From contig CALCVH010000113.1 of assembly GCA_937907585.1 (NCBI GenBank), forward strand, positions 1 through 13,488: 13,488 nt of DNA, in the 5' to 3' direction. Position numbers and translations under genes: made by a program. The DNA is from an uncultured Bacillota bacterium. Lineage in GTDB: Bacteria > Bacillota_I > Bacilli_A > Izemoplasmatales > UBA1188. Under the pieces are notes generated by a model. The model did not search any database. It was given only the letters and a program-made list of their open reading frames with translations, and had not been told where the DNA came from. The stretch's first letter is position 1; each line of letters begins with the position of its first letter. Below, one piece after another: positions 8,001 to 13,080 of the stretch.

Positions 8001-8583
8001 ACTTATCAAATACAGAATAATCCATAACTTCGATCTTGTTAACTTCATGAGAAGTTCTAAAACCATCGAAGAAATGTTCAACTGGTACTGATGTTTCAAT
8101 CGCTACTAAATGAGCAACGCCAGCTAAATCCATAACTTCTTGAACTGAGCCAGAACATAACATAGTCCAACCTGTTTGACGAGTAGCCATAACATCTTGG
8201 TGATCACCGAAAATTGATAATGCATGACTTGCTAGAGCACGAGCAGCAACATGCATTACGCATGGTAATAATTCACCAGCGATCTTATACATATTAGGAA
8301 TCTTAAGTAATAAACCTTGAGATGCAGTAAATGTAGTAGTTAAAGCACCACTCATTAAAGATCCGTGAACGCTTCCTGCAGCACCTGCTTCAGATTGCAT
8401 TTCAACAACCTTTACTGGCATTCCAAATAAGTTCTTCTTACCTTGAGAACTCCATAAGTCAATGTACTCAGGCATTGGTGAAGAAGGTGTAATAGGATAA
8501 ATACCAGCTACTTCAGTAAATGCATAAGCGCACCAAGCCGCAGCTTGGTTACCATCCATTGACGCAAAAACTTTTTTTGACAT
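5068..8583 (-). CDS. nifJ: Pyruvate:ferredoxin (flavodoxin) oxidoreductase, single-chain
   Basis: Converts pyruvate and CoA to acetyl-CoA and CO2 while reducing ferredoxin, the central fermentation step of many anaerobes; cytoplasmic homodimer. All domains of the single-chain enzyme are present in 1171 residues, the usual size. Domain I has GIYPITPSSPMPEY (27-40) and EMQSEAGAAG (61-70). The ferredoxin-like domain has two [4Fe-4S] motifs: CIQCNQCAFACP (about 690-701) and CTGCGVCINQCP (about 747-758). The thiamine-diphosphate domain has GACAGCGETPY (about 812), ATGCSSIYG (about 839), GDGWAYDIGYGG (about 962) and EVYSNTGGQSSKS. APCIAHG (about 1072) supplies the last proximal-cluster cysteine. 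The ATG at 8583 follows GGAGGAAA. It is monocistronic, with its own promoter, a palindrome over the -35 and a strong terminator. Confidence 0.97.
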   Translation of the reverse strand: MSKKVFASMDGNQAAAWCAYAFTEVAGIYPITPSSPMPEYIDLWSSQGKKNLFGMPVKVVEMQSEAGAAGSVHGSLMSGALTTTFTASQGLLLKIPNMYKIAGELLPCVMHVAARALASHALSIFGDHQDVMATRQTGWTMLCSGSVQEVMDLAGVAHLVAIETSVPVEHFFDGFRTSHEVNKIEVMDYSVFDKLVNKEKIEEFRKRALNSANPTIHGTAQNDDVYFQAREASNPFYENVPDVVNEYMKQISKVTGRKYAPFNYYGAKDATDVIVLMGSACQVGEEVVDYLLKKNKKVGILEVHLYRPFSAKYFFKAMPKTVKHVAVLDRTKEPGAFGEPLYEDVKSVYYGKKDAPVIVGGRYGLSSKDVSPRQIIAVFENLKHKRLDHFTVGIEDDVNGTSLPLGEEIAVGDPSTTELLFFGLGSDGTVGACKDSIKLIGDNTNMYAQAYSSYDSKKSGGVTRMHLRFGKNPIKSTYLVNTPDFVSCSQDSYLGKYDLINGLKKGGTFLLNTSYTGKELEDYMPNSVKRMLAEKEAKFYTIDASKLAREVGLGNKINTVMESAFFKLNEQIIPYEKSVALMKKYAYKSFIRKGEAIVEMNYKAIEIGGTGLVEVEVKPEWKNLGADKKVEQLDRPDFVKNIADPVNAIKGYDLPVSAFKGYEDGMMPVGTAAYEKRSIAEMVPTWDPTKCIQCNQCAFACPHAAIRPFLVSSEEEKNAPEGATYLNAMGKGLENYKFRIQTSVEDCTGCGVCINQCPKDALTLTPIHKVYAETNEKELAHYFFDKVTYKSDLTGKGNVKNLQFAQPLFEFSGACAGCGETPYVKNITQLFGDRMVVANATGCSSIYGASFPASPYTVDKEGRGPAWANSLFEDNAEFGYGMVLGYEALKDKLACKMNAAMDKVAPETKELMAKWLEVKNDGEATLELSKKLVAALEKEESSEAKEVLEMKNYFVKQSQWIFGGDGWAYDIGYGGLDHVIANQRDVNILVIDTEVYSNTGGQSSKSSRAGSIAKFTAGGKEGKKKDLAAIAMSYGHVYVATICHGANPAQMIKALKEAESYPGPSLIIAYAPCIAHGIKGNMGNSQVEAKLATECGYFPLFRFDPRLKAEGKNPFQLDTKTPNWDRYNEFLMNERRYSTLKTINPTEADELLKENIENAKARFATYVKMAE

Positions 8584-8635
8584 TAATAAATTTCCTCCAA
8601 TTTATATTTGTTTTTTAGTATTCTACAACTATTCA

Positions 8636-8664
8636 ATTATAATACATTGAAATATATATTTCAA
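8636..8664 (-). promoter_or_regulatory. SigA-type promoter of nifJ
   Basis: On the minus strand a -35 TTGAAA (8664-8659), exactly 17 bases and a perfect -10 TATAAT (8641-8636). Predicted start near 8629, with a leader of about 45 bases. Confidence 0.75.
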
Positions 8665-8665
8665 T
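8646..8665. promoter_or_regulatory. 20-bp palindrome over the nifJ -35, possible Rex-type operator
   Basis: ATTGAAATATATATTTCAAT is a perfect inverted repeat covering the -35 box and most of the spacer, an ideal repressor position. The inner 18 bp has the TTG...CAA ends and spacing of Rex (NADH-sensing repressor) sites, and pyruvate metabolism genes are known Rex targets in clostridia. The centre differs from the usual Rex consensus, so the regulator is an inference. Confidence 0.5.
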
Positions 8666-8690
8666 TGTAAATAATTCCCACACACTAAAA

Positions 8691-8727
8691 ATAATAGAAA
8701 AAGGCACGAAAAAATCCCGCACCTTTT
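8691..8727 (-). terminator. Terminator of the small-gene operon
   Basis: On the minus strand AAAAGGTGCG pairs with CGTGCCTTTT (two G-U wobbles that form only in this direction). The 9-base loop is GGATTTTTT, and a T-rich tail follows. It lies about 30 bases past the stop at 8756. Confidence 0.7.
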
Positions 8728-8755
8728 ATCAACCAACCTAATTATCCGTAGATCT

Positions 8756-8995
8756 TTATTTTTTAATTCCTTCTACTAATGTTTTTATCACAAGTACTAA
8801 AAATGGAATGAGGAAAGGCGAAAATATAATCATTATAAGTATGAATATAATGTCTTGCAAGTAAGACGGAAATAGCCATAACAAATTAAGATTATATAAA
8901 ACTACATATATACCTGTAAAAACAACTACTATAGGAAATACAAAATAAATGTATATCTTTTTAATTTTTTCAAAAATTCTTTTAAATATTTTCAT
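8756..8995 (-). CDS. Small two-TM membrane protein of unknown function
   Basis: A 79-residue protein not recognised as any family. A basic amphipathic N-terminus (MKIFKRIFEKIKK) leads into two hydrophobic segments (about 14-34 and 47-71) joined by a short loop, ending in a basic tail (VEGIKK); insertion in the cytoplasmic membrane is likely. The ATG at 8995 has a GGA 8 bases upstream. Longer forms are open, from ATG 9031 (91 residues) or TTG 9067 (103 residues), but neither has a Shine-Dalgarno. The frame stays open upstream to a single TGA at 9106-9104, beyond which the same frame continues (see the remnant at 9104-9466), so this could be the tail of a broken longer gene. It is the last unit before the terminator. 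Confidence 0.5.
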   Translation of the reverse strand: MKIFKRIFEKIKKIYIYFVFPIVVVFTGIYVVLYNLNLLWLFPSYLQDIIFILIMIIFSPFLIPFLVLVIKTLVEGIKK

Positions 8996-9103
8996 GTTTA
9001 TATTCCGTCCATCAAGTTTGGTTAAATTCATAACTTCAGCATTATCGATGCCTATTGAAAAATACAATTTGATTTGTTCAACTTTTCTATTTGAAAAGGC
9101 GAT

Positions 9104-9466
9104 TCAAATAAAAAAAATATCTAAATAATGAATCCGCAGCAAATCTATCTCTTTTATAAAATTAATATCGGGAATCACATAATATGAAAAGTTTTTATAA
9201 TTATAATTTTCTAAAAGTCCAAACCTTGCAAGCTCGTTTCTGAAAGTTATAAATACAATTGTAGTAGAATTGAATTCATTATGTAATCCTATAATGGCAG
9301 ATAATATTGAGTATGCTCCAGCTTTGAAAAGAGATTTAGCCGTTTCCTTAGCGACAGCCCCTGGCAACGCTTTCGAAACAGCTTCTCTAAATATTCTGTC
9401 ATATAGATTAAAAATCCATTGTATACATTGTTTTAATATACTGCAATAATAACTAATAATATGATG
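9104..9466 (-). pseudogene. Open frame without usable start, probable gene remnant
   Basis: An open frame of 120 codons begins just after the stop at 9471 and ends in TGA. It has no ATG; the only common start is TTG at 9367 (87 residues) with no Shine-Dalgarno. The translation looks protein-like in part: NLYDRIFREAVSKALPG (residues about 19-35) followed by AVAKETAKSLFKAGAYSILS is Ala/Lys-rich and could be helical. Two ATGs (9428, 9419) lie one frame away and run into TAA after GATTTTT. Removing one T from the five-T run at 9410-9414 would join them to this frame as MDFNLYDRIFREAVSKA. The frame also continues in register, past one TGA, into the 2-TM gene downstream. A decayed gene is the simplest reading; a short TTG-started gene is possible. 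No family recognised. Confidence 0.35.
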
Positions 9467-9470
9467 TTAA

Positions 9471-10097
9471 TTACACATATGGTTTACCCTTAAACTTATT
9501 AACATAATCAATCTCTGAAACATTCTTTAATTCTTGACGTAGGAATGGAATTGCTGAATAAGCAAATAAAAATTTTTCTAGAAAATAAGATGATGAAACT
9601 AATTGAGACAATACACTTTGAATTGATAATCCATTTTTTATAATGTATTTTCTTTTCCCATTGATATTCAAAACTAAATTTTGTACTTTAGTTCTATTTA
9701 ATAAATATTTTGTACTAAAAAAATCCCTAACTGTAATTTTATTTTCATTGTATCTTATTAATCTAGTAACAAATGCTTCAATATATTTGTATTTTAGAAT
9801 GCAATTATTTAAATCAAGAGCTATACTGTCATCTATATTTGTCTTCCAAACACCATTATCCCTATAAAAAACAATCTCAGAATAGTTTTTTGTGATAATT
9901 CTTTTATTGTATATTTTGTTTTTCTTAAGTATTTTTTTGGTGTTTATTGATAAAAGCACATAAATCATAAGAATAGAACCTAAAAAAACAAAAAAGATTA
10001 ATATTGTTCCAAGAATTTCATAGTTCAAAATCAAAGCAACCACGCCAAATATTGGGCTTAATACACATAATAATAATGTTAAATAAAACAGTATCAT
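9471..10097 (-). CDS. Two-TM membrane protein with basic cytoplasmic-type domain, unknown function
   Basis: A 208-residue protein of no recognised family. Two hydrophobic segments (about 3-25 and 29-50) form an N-terminal hairpin. After the basic KKILKKNKIYNKR, a soluble region of about 150 residues is rich in Ile, Asn, Lys and Tyr, with alternating strand-like stretches (NYSEIVFYRDNGVWKTNID, KVQNLVLNINGKRKYIIKNG) suggesting a beta-rich domain. With a short hairpin loop, both ends would be on the same side of the membrane, probably the cytoplasm. The ATG at 10097 has a strong GGAGG five bases upstream, so this is the best-supported gene of the cluster. It starts 15 bases after the 65-codon ORF and probably shares its promoter. 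Confidence 0.75.
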   Translation of the reverse strand: MILFYLTLLLCVLSPIFGVVALILNYEILGTILIFFVFLGSILMIYVLLSINTKKILKKNKIYNKRIITKNYSEIVFYRDNGVWKTNIDDSIALDLNNCILKYKYIEAFVTRLIRYNENKITVRDFFSTKYLLNRTKVQNLVLNINGKRKYIIKNGLSIQSVLSQLVSSSYFLEKFLFAYSAIPFLRQELKNVSEIDYVNKFKGKPYV

Positions 10098-10112
10098 TTA
10101 CGCCTCCATAAA

Positions 10113-10310
10113 TTATAGAAAAATGTCATAAATAAAATTAAATGTACCTGAAATAATATTCTTCAACGTATCATAGCCTGCTTGATTATAAAACTCATTA
10201 ATAAGTCCTTTATAACCTAATTTACCTATTTTTAAATTAGGGTACTTTGCATTTTTACATACTAAATAATCTATTTTAGGATTGTATTGAGATGTAGGAA
10301 TAGTGTTCAT
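10113..10310 (-). CDS. Small 65-residue ORF of unknown function
   Basis: The translation MNTIPTSQYNPKIDYLVCKN... ends in a hydrophobic, aromatic tail (NIISGTFNFIYDIFL). It has one cysteine and no motif I know. The ATG at 10310 has a modest GGGAA upstream. A well-formed promoter lies directly before it (-35 ATGACA, 17 bases, -10 TATAAT), giving a leader of only about 12 bases. It is the first unit of the small-gene operon. It could be a genuine small protein, a leader ORF for the 208-residue gene, or the tail of a lost larger gene. Confidence 0.5.
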   Translation of the reverse strand: MNTIPTSQYNPKIDYLVCKNAKYPNLKIGKLGYKGLINEFYNQAGYDTLKNIISGTFNFIYDIFL

Positions 10311-10327
10311 ATTTTGTTCCCAACTTG

Positions 10328-10356
10328 ATTATACTATAATGAATAACTACTGTCAT
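10328..10356 (-). promoter_or_regulatory. SigA-type promoter of the small-gene operon
   Basis: On the minus strand ATGACA (10356-10351), 17 bases, TATAAT (10333-10328). Eleven of twelve box positions match consensus, and the site sits immediately before the 65-codon ORF. Confidence 0.65.
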
Positions 10357-10386
10357 TATTAAACATAAAAATATTTACAAATATAA

Positions 10387-10404
10387 AAAACTATATATAG
10401 TTTT
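10387..10404. repeat. 18-bp perfect AT-rich palindrome upstream of the small-gene promoter
   Basis: AAAACTATATATAGTTTT is perfectly self-complementary and lies about 30 bases upstream of the -35 box. On the minus strand it is extended by two more T, so it could also be a weak second terminator after 10446-10480. An activator site is the other option. Confidence 0.35.
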
Positions 10405-10445
10405 CGAATTGTATTAGTATTATATATTTTTATTTCTTGCTAAAT

Positions 10446-10480
10446 TAAAAAAAAGATGGATTATAACAATTTCCATCTTC
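10446..10480 (-). terminator. Terminator of the 150-residue anchored-protein gene
   Basis: On the minus strand AAGATGGA pairs with TCCATCTT around an 11-base loop and runs into eight T. It lies about 15 bases past the stop at 10495. Confidence 0.82.
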
Positions 10481-10494
10481 AGTGTATTTGTCAT

Positions 10495-10947
10495 TTAATT
10501 AATATCTTCTATAATGGATTCACTAATAAGCGGAATTAGTGGCGCATCACTAAAACTAGATTCTCTTAAAGAAAAATAAGTTTTTTTATTAGGATTCTTA
10601 ACACTTGTTATAACTAAATCACATAATCCTATTTTTATGATTGTCCCATTAGTATATTGAATCTTTAAGCCATATTCTCCATCAGTTTGTTTCAAGGTAA
10701 GAACTAAATATTGTTTATATTTCATTTCATTAAGTTCTTCTTTGAGTTTGTTGTAGTTTTCTTTTGGAATAGTTCCTTCTACTCTTTTTGTTATTCCGTC
10801 TTCTTTAGTTTCATAAATCAATGTTACACTTTCGACTTTATTATTAATAAATCTAGAAAATGATTTTTCTGAGTAAACAAATAAAAGAAAAATAATTACA
10901 ATTAAAAAAATCAGCAAGAAAATAGATGATAACACTCTCTTTTTCAT
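10495..10947 (-). CDS. Membrane-anchored extracytoplasmic protein, unknown function
   Basis: A 150-residue protein. MKKRVLSS then a long hydrophobic stretch (about 9-25) is a signal anchor or uncleaved signal; no lipobox cysteine follows, so the rest should face outside. The outer part alternates strand-like segments (VESVTLIYETKEDGITKRVEGTIP, YLVLTLKQTDGEYGLKIQYTNGTIIKIGL) with one helix (KENYNKLKEELNEMKYK), reminiscent of small secreted domains common in Bacillota, but I cannot name a family. I chose the ATG at 10947 because GGAGG lies 9 bases upstream; an in-frame ATG at 10995 would add 16 hydrophobic residues without a Shine-Dalgarno. It is monocistronic with a good terminator and divergent from the 8-TM gene; no clear promoter was found. 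Confidence 0.72.
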   Translation of the reverse strand: MKKRVLSSIFLLIFLIVIIFLLFVYSEKSFSRFINNKVESVTLIYETKEDGITKRVEGTIPKENYNKLKEELNEMKYKQYLVLTLKQTDGEYGLKIQYTNGTIIKIGLCDLVITSVKNPNKKTYFSLRESSFSDAPLIPLISESIIEDIN

Positions 10948-11082
10948 ATATATTGCCTCCAAATTAAAATTAACAACTATTAAAATGCATACCAATATTT
11001 TTCATATTCTAATTTAGTATAATCAAAGTAAAAGGATTCTTTTCCATAATTCACCCTTAAATATGATAAATCTAAGCTATAA

Positions 11083-11200
11083 TTCATTTCTTCAAAAATA
11101 TTATACAACTTTTCATTTCTTATGTTAATTTTTGATATTTTTTCATTTCTTGGCCATTTTTTATACTATTTTTCATTTCTTCAAAAATTTTTCATTTCTT
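11083..11200. repeat. Five-copy direct repeat TTCATTTCTT in a divergent intergenic region
   Basis: The 10-mer occurs at 11083, 11112, 11142, 11172 and 11191, so start-to-start spacings are 29, 30, 30 and 19. Four copies are preceded by T-runs (TTTTTCATTTCTT in copies 3-5). Copies 1 and 4 also share the following CAAAAAT. The flanks between copies otherwise differ. An inverted AAATGAAA lies at 11226-11233 inside the plus-strand promoter. The repeats fill most of the 307-base gap between divergent genes, which otherwise holds only that promoter. Confidence 0.7.
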
Positions 11201-11207
11201 TCTTATA

Positions 11208-11236
11208 TTGCGTTTTTTTATTATAAATGAAATAAT
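11208..11236 (+). promoter_or_regulatory. Promoter of the 8-TM gene
   Basis: TTGCGT (11208-11213), 17 bases, AATAAT (11231-11236). A start near 11243 would leave a leader of about 12 bases, so the Shine-Dalgarno would lie at the very 5' end. It directly abuts the repeat array. Confidence 0.45.
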
Positions 11237-11254
11237 TTCTATAGGAGAAAAAGT

Positions 11255-11947
11255 ATGAAAAATAAGTTTTTATATCCATATATAATAATTGAATTTGCTT
11301 TATTTATAGGAATATTCTTTTTTGTGTTAAATCCTATTATTACATTTAATTATAGAATCCTTGTGAGCGTAGGATTAGGATTTAATCTAATATTCTCTAT
11401 TTTATTAAAGCCAAAAGAAAAGGTAGATATCTATTTTGTTACAACTATGTCTTTATTCTTATTTGTTGGAGAGTTACTATATTTACTCACAAAAAATCTA
11501 TTATTATATCTAATCTTAACTCTTCTTGGATTGTTCGTTGTTACCGCAAGATTATTTATAAAAGTTAAGGATAATCCAAAAATAAAAATAGTGACAGTAA
11601 TAATATTCTTATTATGTCACTTAGTATTGTTAGGATTATTGATGTTTAATGTTTTTGGTTTAGAGTACTTCTTAACATTCTCAATAATAATTATTCTATT
11701 AACTAATATAGTTTTGATGATTCAAAGATATAGAAATGAAATGATTGAACATAAGCCTAACTACTTCTTTGGATCTATAGGTTCATTAATATTCGCTACA
11801 TTTATAGTATGCATGGTATTTGGCCCTTTAATGGATGATACCGCAGCGTTAAAAGAGTTTGTTAGTTTAGGCAGCTCAGTATTAATTATTCCATCAGTAT
11901 TAATGATGTCTCTATCATTTACGCTTTTTGAACTACGCGAAGCATAG
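11255..11947 (+). CDS. Eight-TM integral membrane protein, unknown function
   Basis: A 230-residue protein that is almost entirely hydrophobic. I count about eight membrane segments (roughly 7-29, 33-51, 60-79, 81-101, 111-131, 136-157, 171-191, 203-224) with short basic or polar loops (KPKEK, KVKDNPKIK, QRYRNEMIEHKPNY, MDDTAALKE). No transporter, permease or enzyme motif is recognisable. The ATG at 11255 follows AGGAG at good spacing. It is the only plus-strand gene in the window. Its last ten codons (ending FELREA-stop) lie inside the 3' end of rsmH on the other strand, a 29-base tail-to-tail overlap with no terminator between. Expression may be influenced by the repeat array before its promoter. 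Confidence 0.8.
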   Translation: MKNKFLYPYIIIEFALFIGIFFFVLNPIITFNYRILVSVGLGFNLIFSILLKPKEKVDIYFVTTMSLFLFVGELLYLLTKNLLLYLILTLLGLFVVTARLFIKVKDNPKIKIVTVIIFLLCHLVLLGLLMFNVFGLEYFLTFSIIIILLTNIVLMIQRYRNEMIEHKPNYFFGSIGSLIFATFIVCMVFGPLMDDTAALKEFVSLGSSVLIIPSVLMMSLSFTLFELREA

Positions 11948-12842
11948 CTGAATGACTTCTTCTATTGCTTTCTAATTCTTCATCTGATGGAAGAATAGGT
12001 TTCTTAGTAATTCTTATCAATTTAGGTTCTTCTGGATTAACTGGAAGACCTTTTATATTTATGGTAGTATATCCCTCTTTAAATACATTTTTAACTATCT
12101 TATCTTCTAATGGTTCAAAATCAATAACTGCGATACGACCACCTGATACGGTAATTTCAATCGCTTGGCGTAAAGATGATTCTAATACCTCTAGTTCTCT
12201 ATTAACATATACTCTTAAAGCTTGGAATGATTTTTTCGCTGGATGTCCTTTTTTAGATAATTCTTTTTTAGGAAGAGCTTCTTTTATGATATCAACAAGT
12301 TCAAAAGTAGTATCAATCGGTTTTATTTCTCTATTTGATACTATCTTTTTCGCAATTTCTCTTGAATAGATTTCATCGCCATATTTATATAGAATATCAG
12401 CGATTAATTTATAATCAAATTTGTTGACTATATCCCACGCAGAGATAGGTAAGCTATCATCCATTCTCATATCTAATCTTGCGTTATGATTATATGAAAA
12501 ACCTTTTTCTGGAATATCGAATTGGAATGATGAAACACCTAGATCATATACAATACCATCTATTTTGTCTACACCTAGTTTATTTAATTCATATTTAAGG
12601 TTTTCAAAATTAGATTTAATAATTGTATAGTTTGGTTTACCGACACTATCTAGTTTTTCTTTCGCTCTAGCGATAGAATAATCATCAACATCAAAAGAGT
12701 AAAGGTGTCCTTTACTAGATAACCTTTTTAAAATCTCGCTAGAATGTCCTCCTCCACCTAGAGTCGCATCAACATAGATTCCATCAGGATTAATATTTAA
12801 ACTTTCAATTGATTCTTTTAATAAAACTGAAATATGTTCCAT
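11919..12842 (-). CDS. rsmH: 16S rRNA (cytosine1402-N4)-methyltransferase
   Basis: SAM-dependent enzyme that methylates N4 of C1402 in the decoding centre of 16S rRNA. HISVLLKESIESL (3-15) is the family opening. DATLGGGGHS (25-34) is the SAM-binding loop. GIVYDLGVSSFQFD (96-109), GFSYNHNARLDMRMD (114-128) and the C-terminal RRSHSAMLRVVQK are hallmark motifs. The length of 307 is normal. The ATG at 12842 fits the family N-terminus but has no Shine-Dalgarno, and a terminator-like hairpin separates it from rpmF. In most bacteria rsmH sits after mraZ and before ftsL/ftsI in the dcw cell-wall cluster; here neither is adjacent. Confidence 0.96.
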   Translation of the reverse strand: MEHISVLLKESIESLNINPDGIYVDATLGGGGHSSEILKRLSSKGHLYSFDVDDYSIARAKEKLDSVGKPNYTIIKSNFENLKYELNKLGVDKIDGIVYDLGVSSFQFDIPEKGFSYNHNARLDMRMDDSLPISAWDIVNKFDYKLIADILYKYGDEIYSREIAKKIVSNREIKPIDTTFELVDIIKEALPKKELSKKGHPAKKSFQALRVYVNRELEVLESSLRQAIEITVSGGRIAVIDFEPLEDKIVKNVFKEGYTTINIKGLPVNPEEPKLIRITKKPILPSDEELESNRRSHSAMLRVVQKA

Positions 12843-12850
12843 ATTATTAT

Positions 12851-12877
12851 CTAAAAGAAAAAAGCACTATCGTGCTT
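12851..12877 (-). terminator. Terminator or attenuator between rpmF and rsmH
   Basis: On the minus strand the stem AAGCAC/GTGCTT with loop GATA runs into a T-rich tract, starting about 4 bases after the rpmF stop. I see no good promoter between it and rsmH, so partial read-through probably feeds rsmH. Confidence 0.72.
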
Positions 12878-12881
12878 AAGT

Positions 12882-13079
12882 CTATTTGCTTTCTTTTTCT
12901 TTCTTTTCCTTAACTTCGATTACTTGTTCACCATTGTAGAATCCTTTTTCATCTACTTGATGGCTAACACGATATTCTCCAGTTTCAGCGTCTTTAACGA
13001 GAGCAGGTTGTGCTAAACCTTTATTTCCACGACGGATTCTCTTAACTGACTTGCTTGTTTTTCTGAATGGAACTGCCAT
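12882..13079 (-). CDS. rpmF: 50S ribosomal protein bL32, zinc-independent form
   Basis: Small basic protein of the large ribosomal subunit. MAVPFRKTSKSVKRIRRGNKGL (1-22) is the conserved L32 N-terminus, and HQVDEKGFYNGEQVIEV (40-56) matches the usual 'HRVC..CG.Y.G..V' tail. The four zinc-ribbon cysteines are absent: the first CxxC position reads KDAETGEY and the second DEKGF. This is the so-called C-minus paralogue type, which needs no zinc. The tail is rich in Lys/Glu. The ATG at 13079 follows AGGAGG inside the end of the yceD gene, whose stop is one base upstream. The yceD-rpmF pair is conserved in most bacteria. Confidence 0.95.
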   Translation of the reverse strand: MAVPFRKTSKSVKRIRRGNKGLAQPALVKDAETGEYRVSHQVDEKGFYNGEQVIEVKEKKEKESK

Positions 13080-13080
13080 A

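Noticed and set aside
9104..9106. UGA read as tryptophan (Mollicutes code), which would fuse the remnant and the 2-TM ORF
   Set aside because: The tryptophans I checked (sigma factor, PFOR, the remnant itself) use TGG, and cysS ends with TGA in a normal ATGA overlap with mrnC. One isolated TGA is weak evidence.
9643..9867. Plus-strand ORF of 74 codons
   Set aside because: It is antisense to the 208-residue gene, which has a strong Shine-Dalgarno and clear membrane topology; the plus ORF has neither.
11083..11200. Possible CRISPR array, because of the regular 29-30 bp step
   Set aside because: The repeated unit is only 10-13 bp, the spacing drops to 19 bp at the end, and no cas gene is nearby.
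11965..12369. Plus-strand ORF of 134 codons
   Set aside because: Fully antisense to rsmH, whose motifs are unmistakable.
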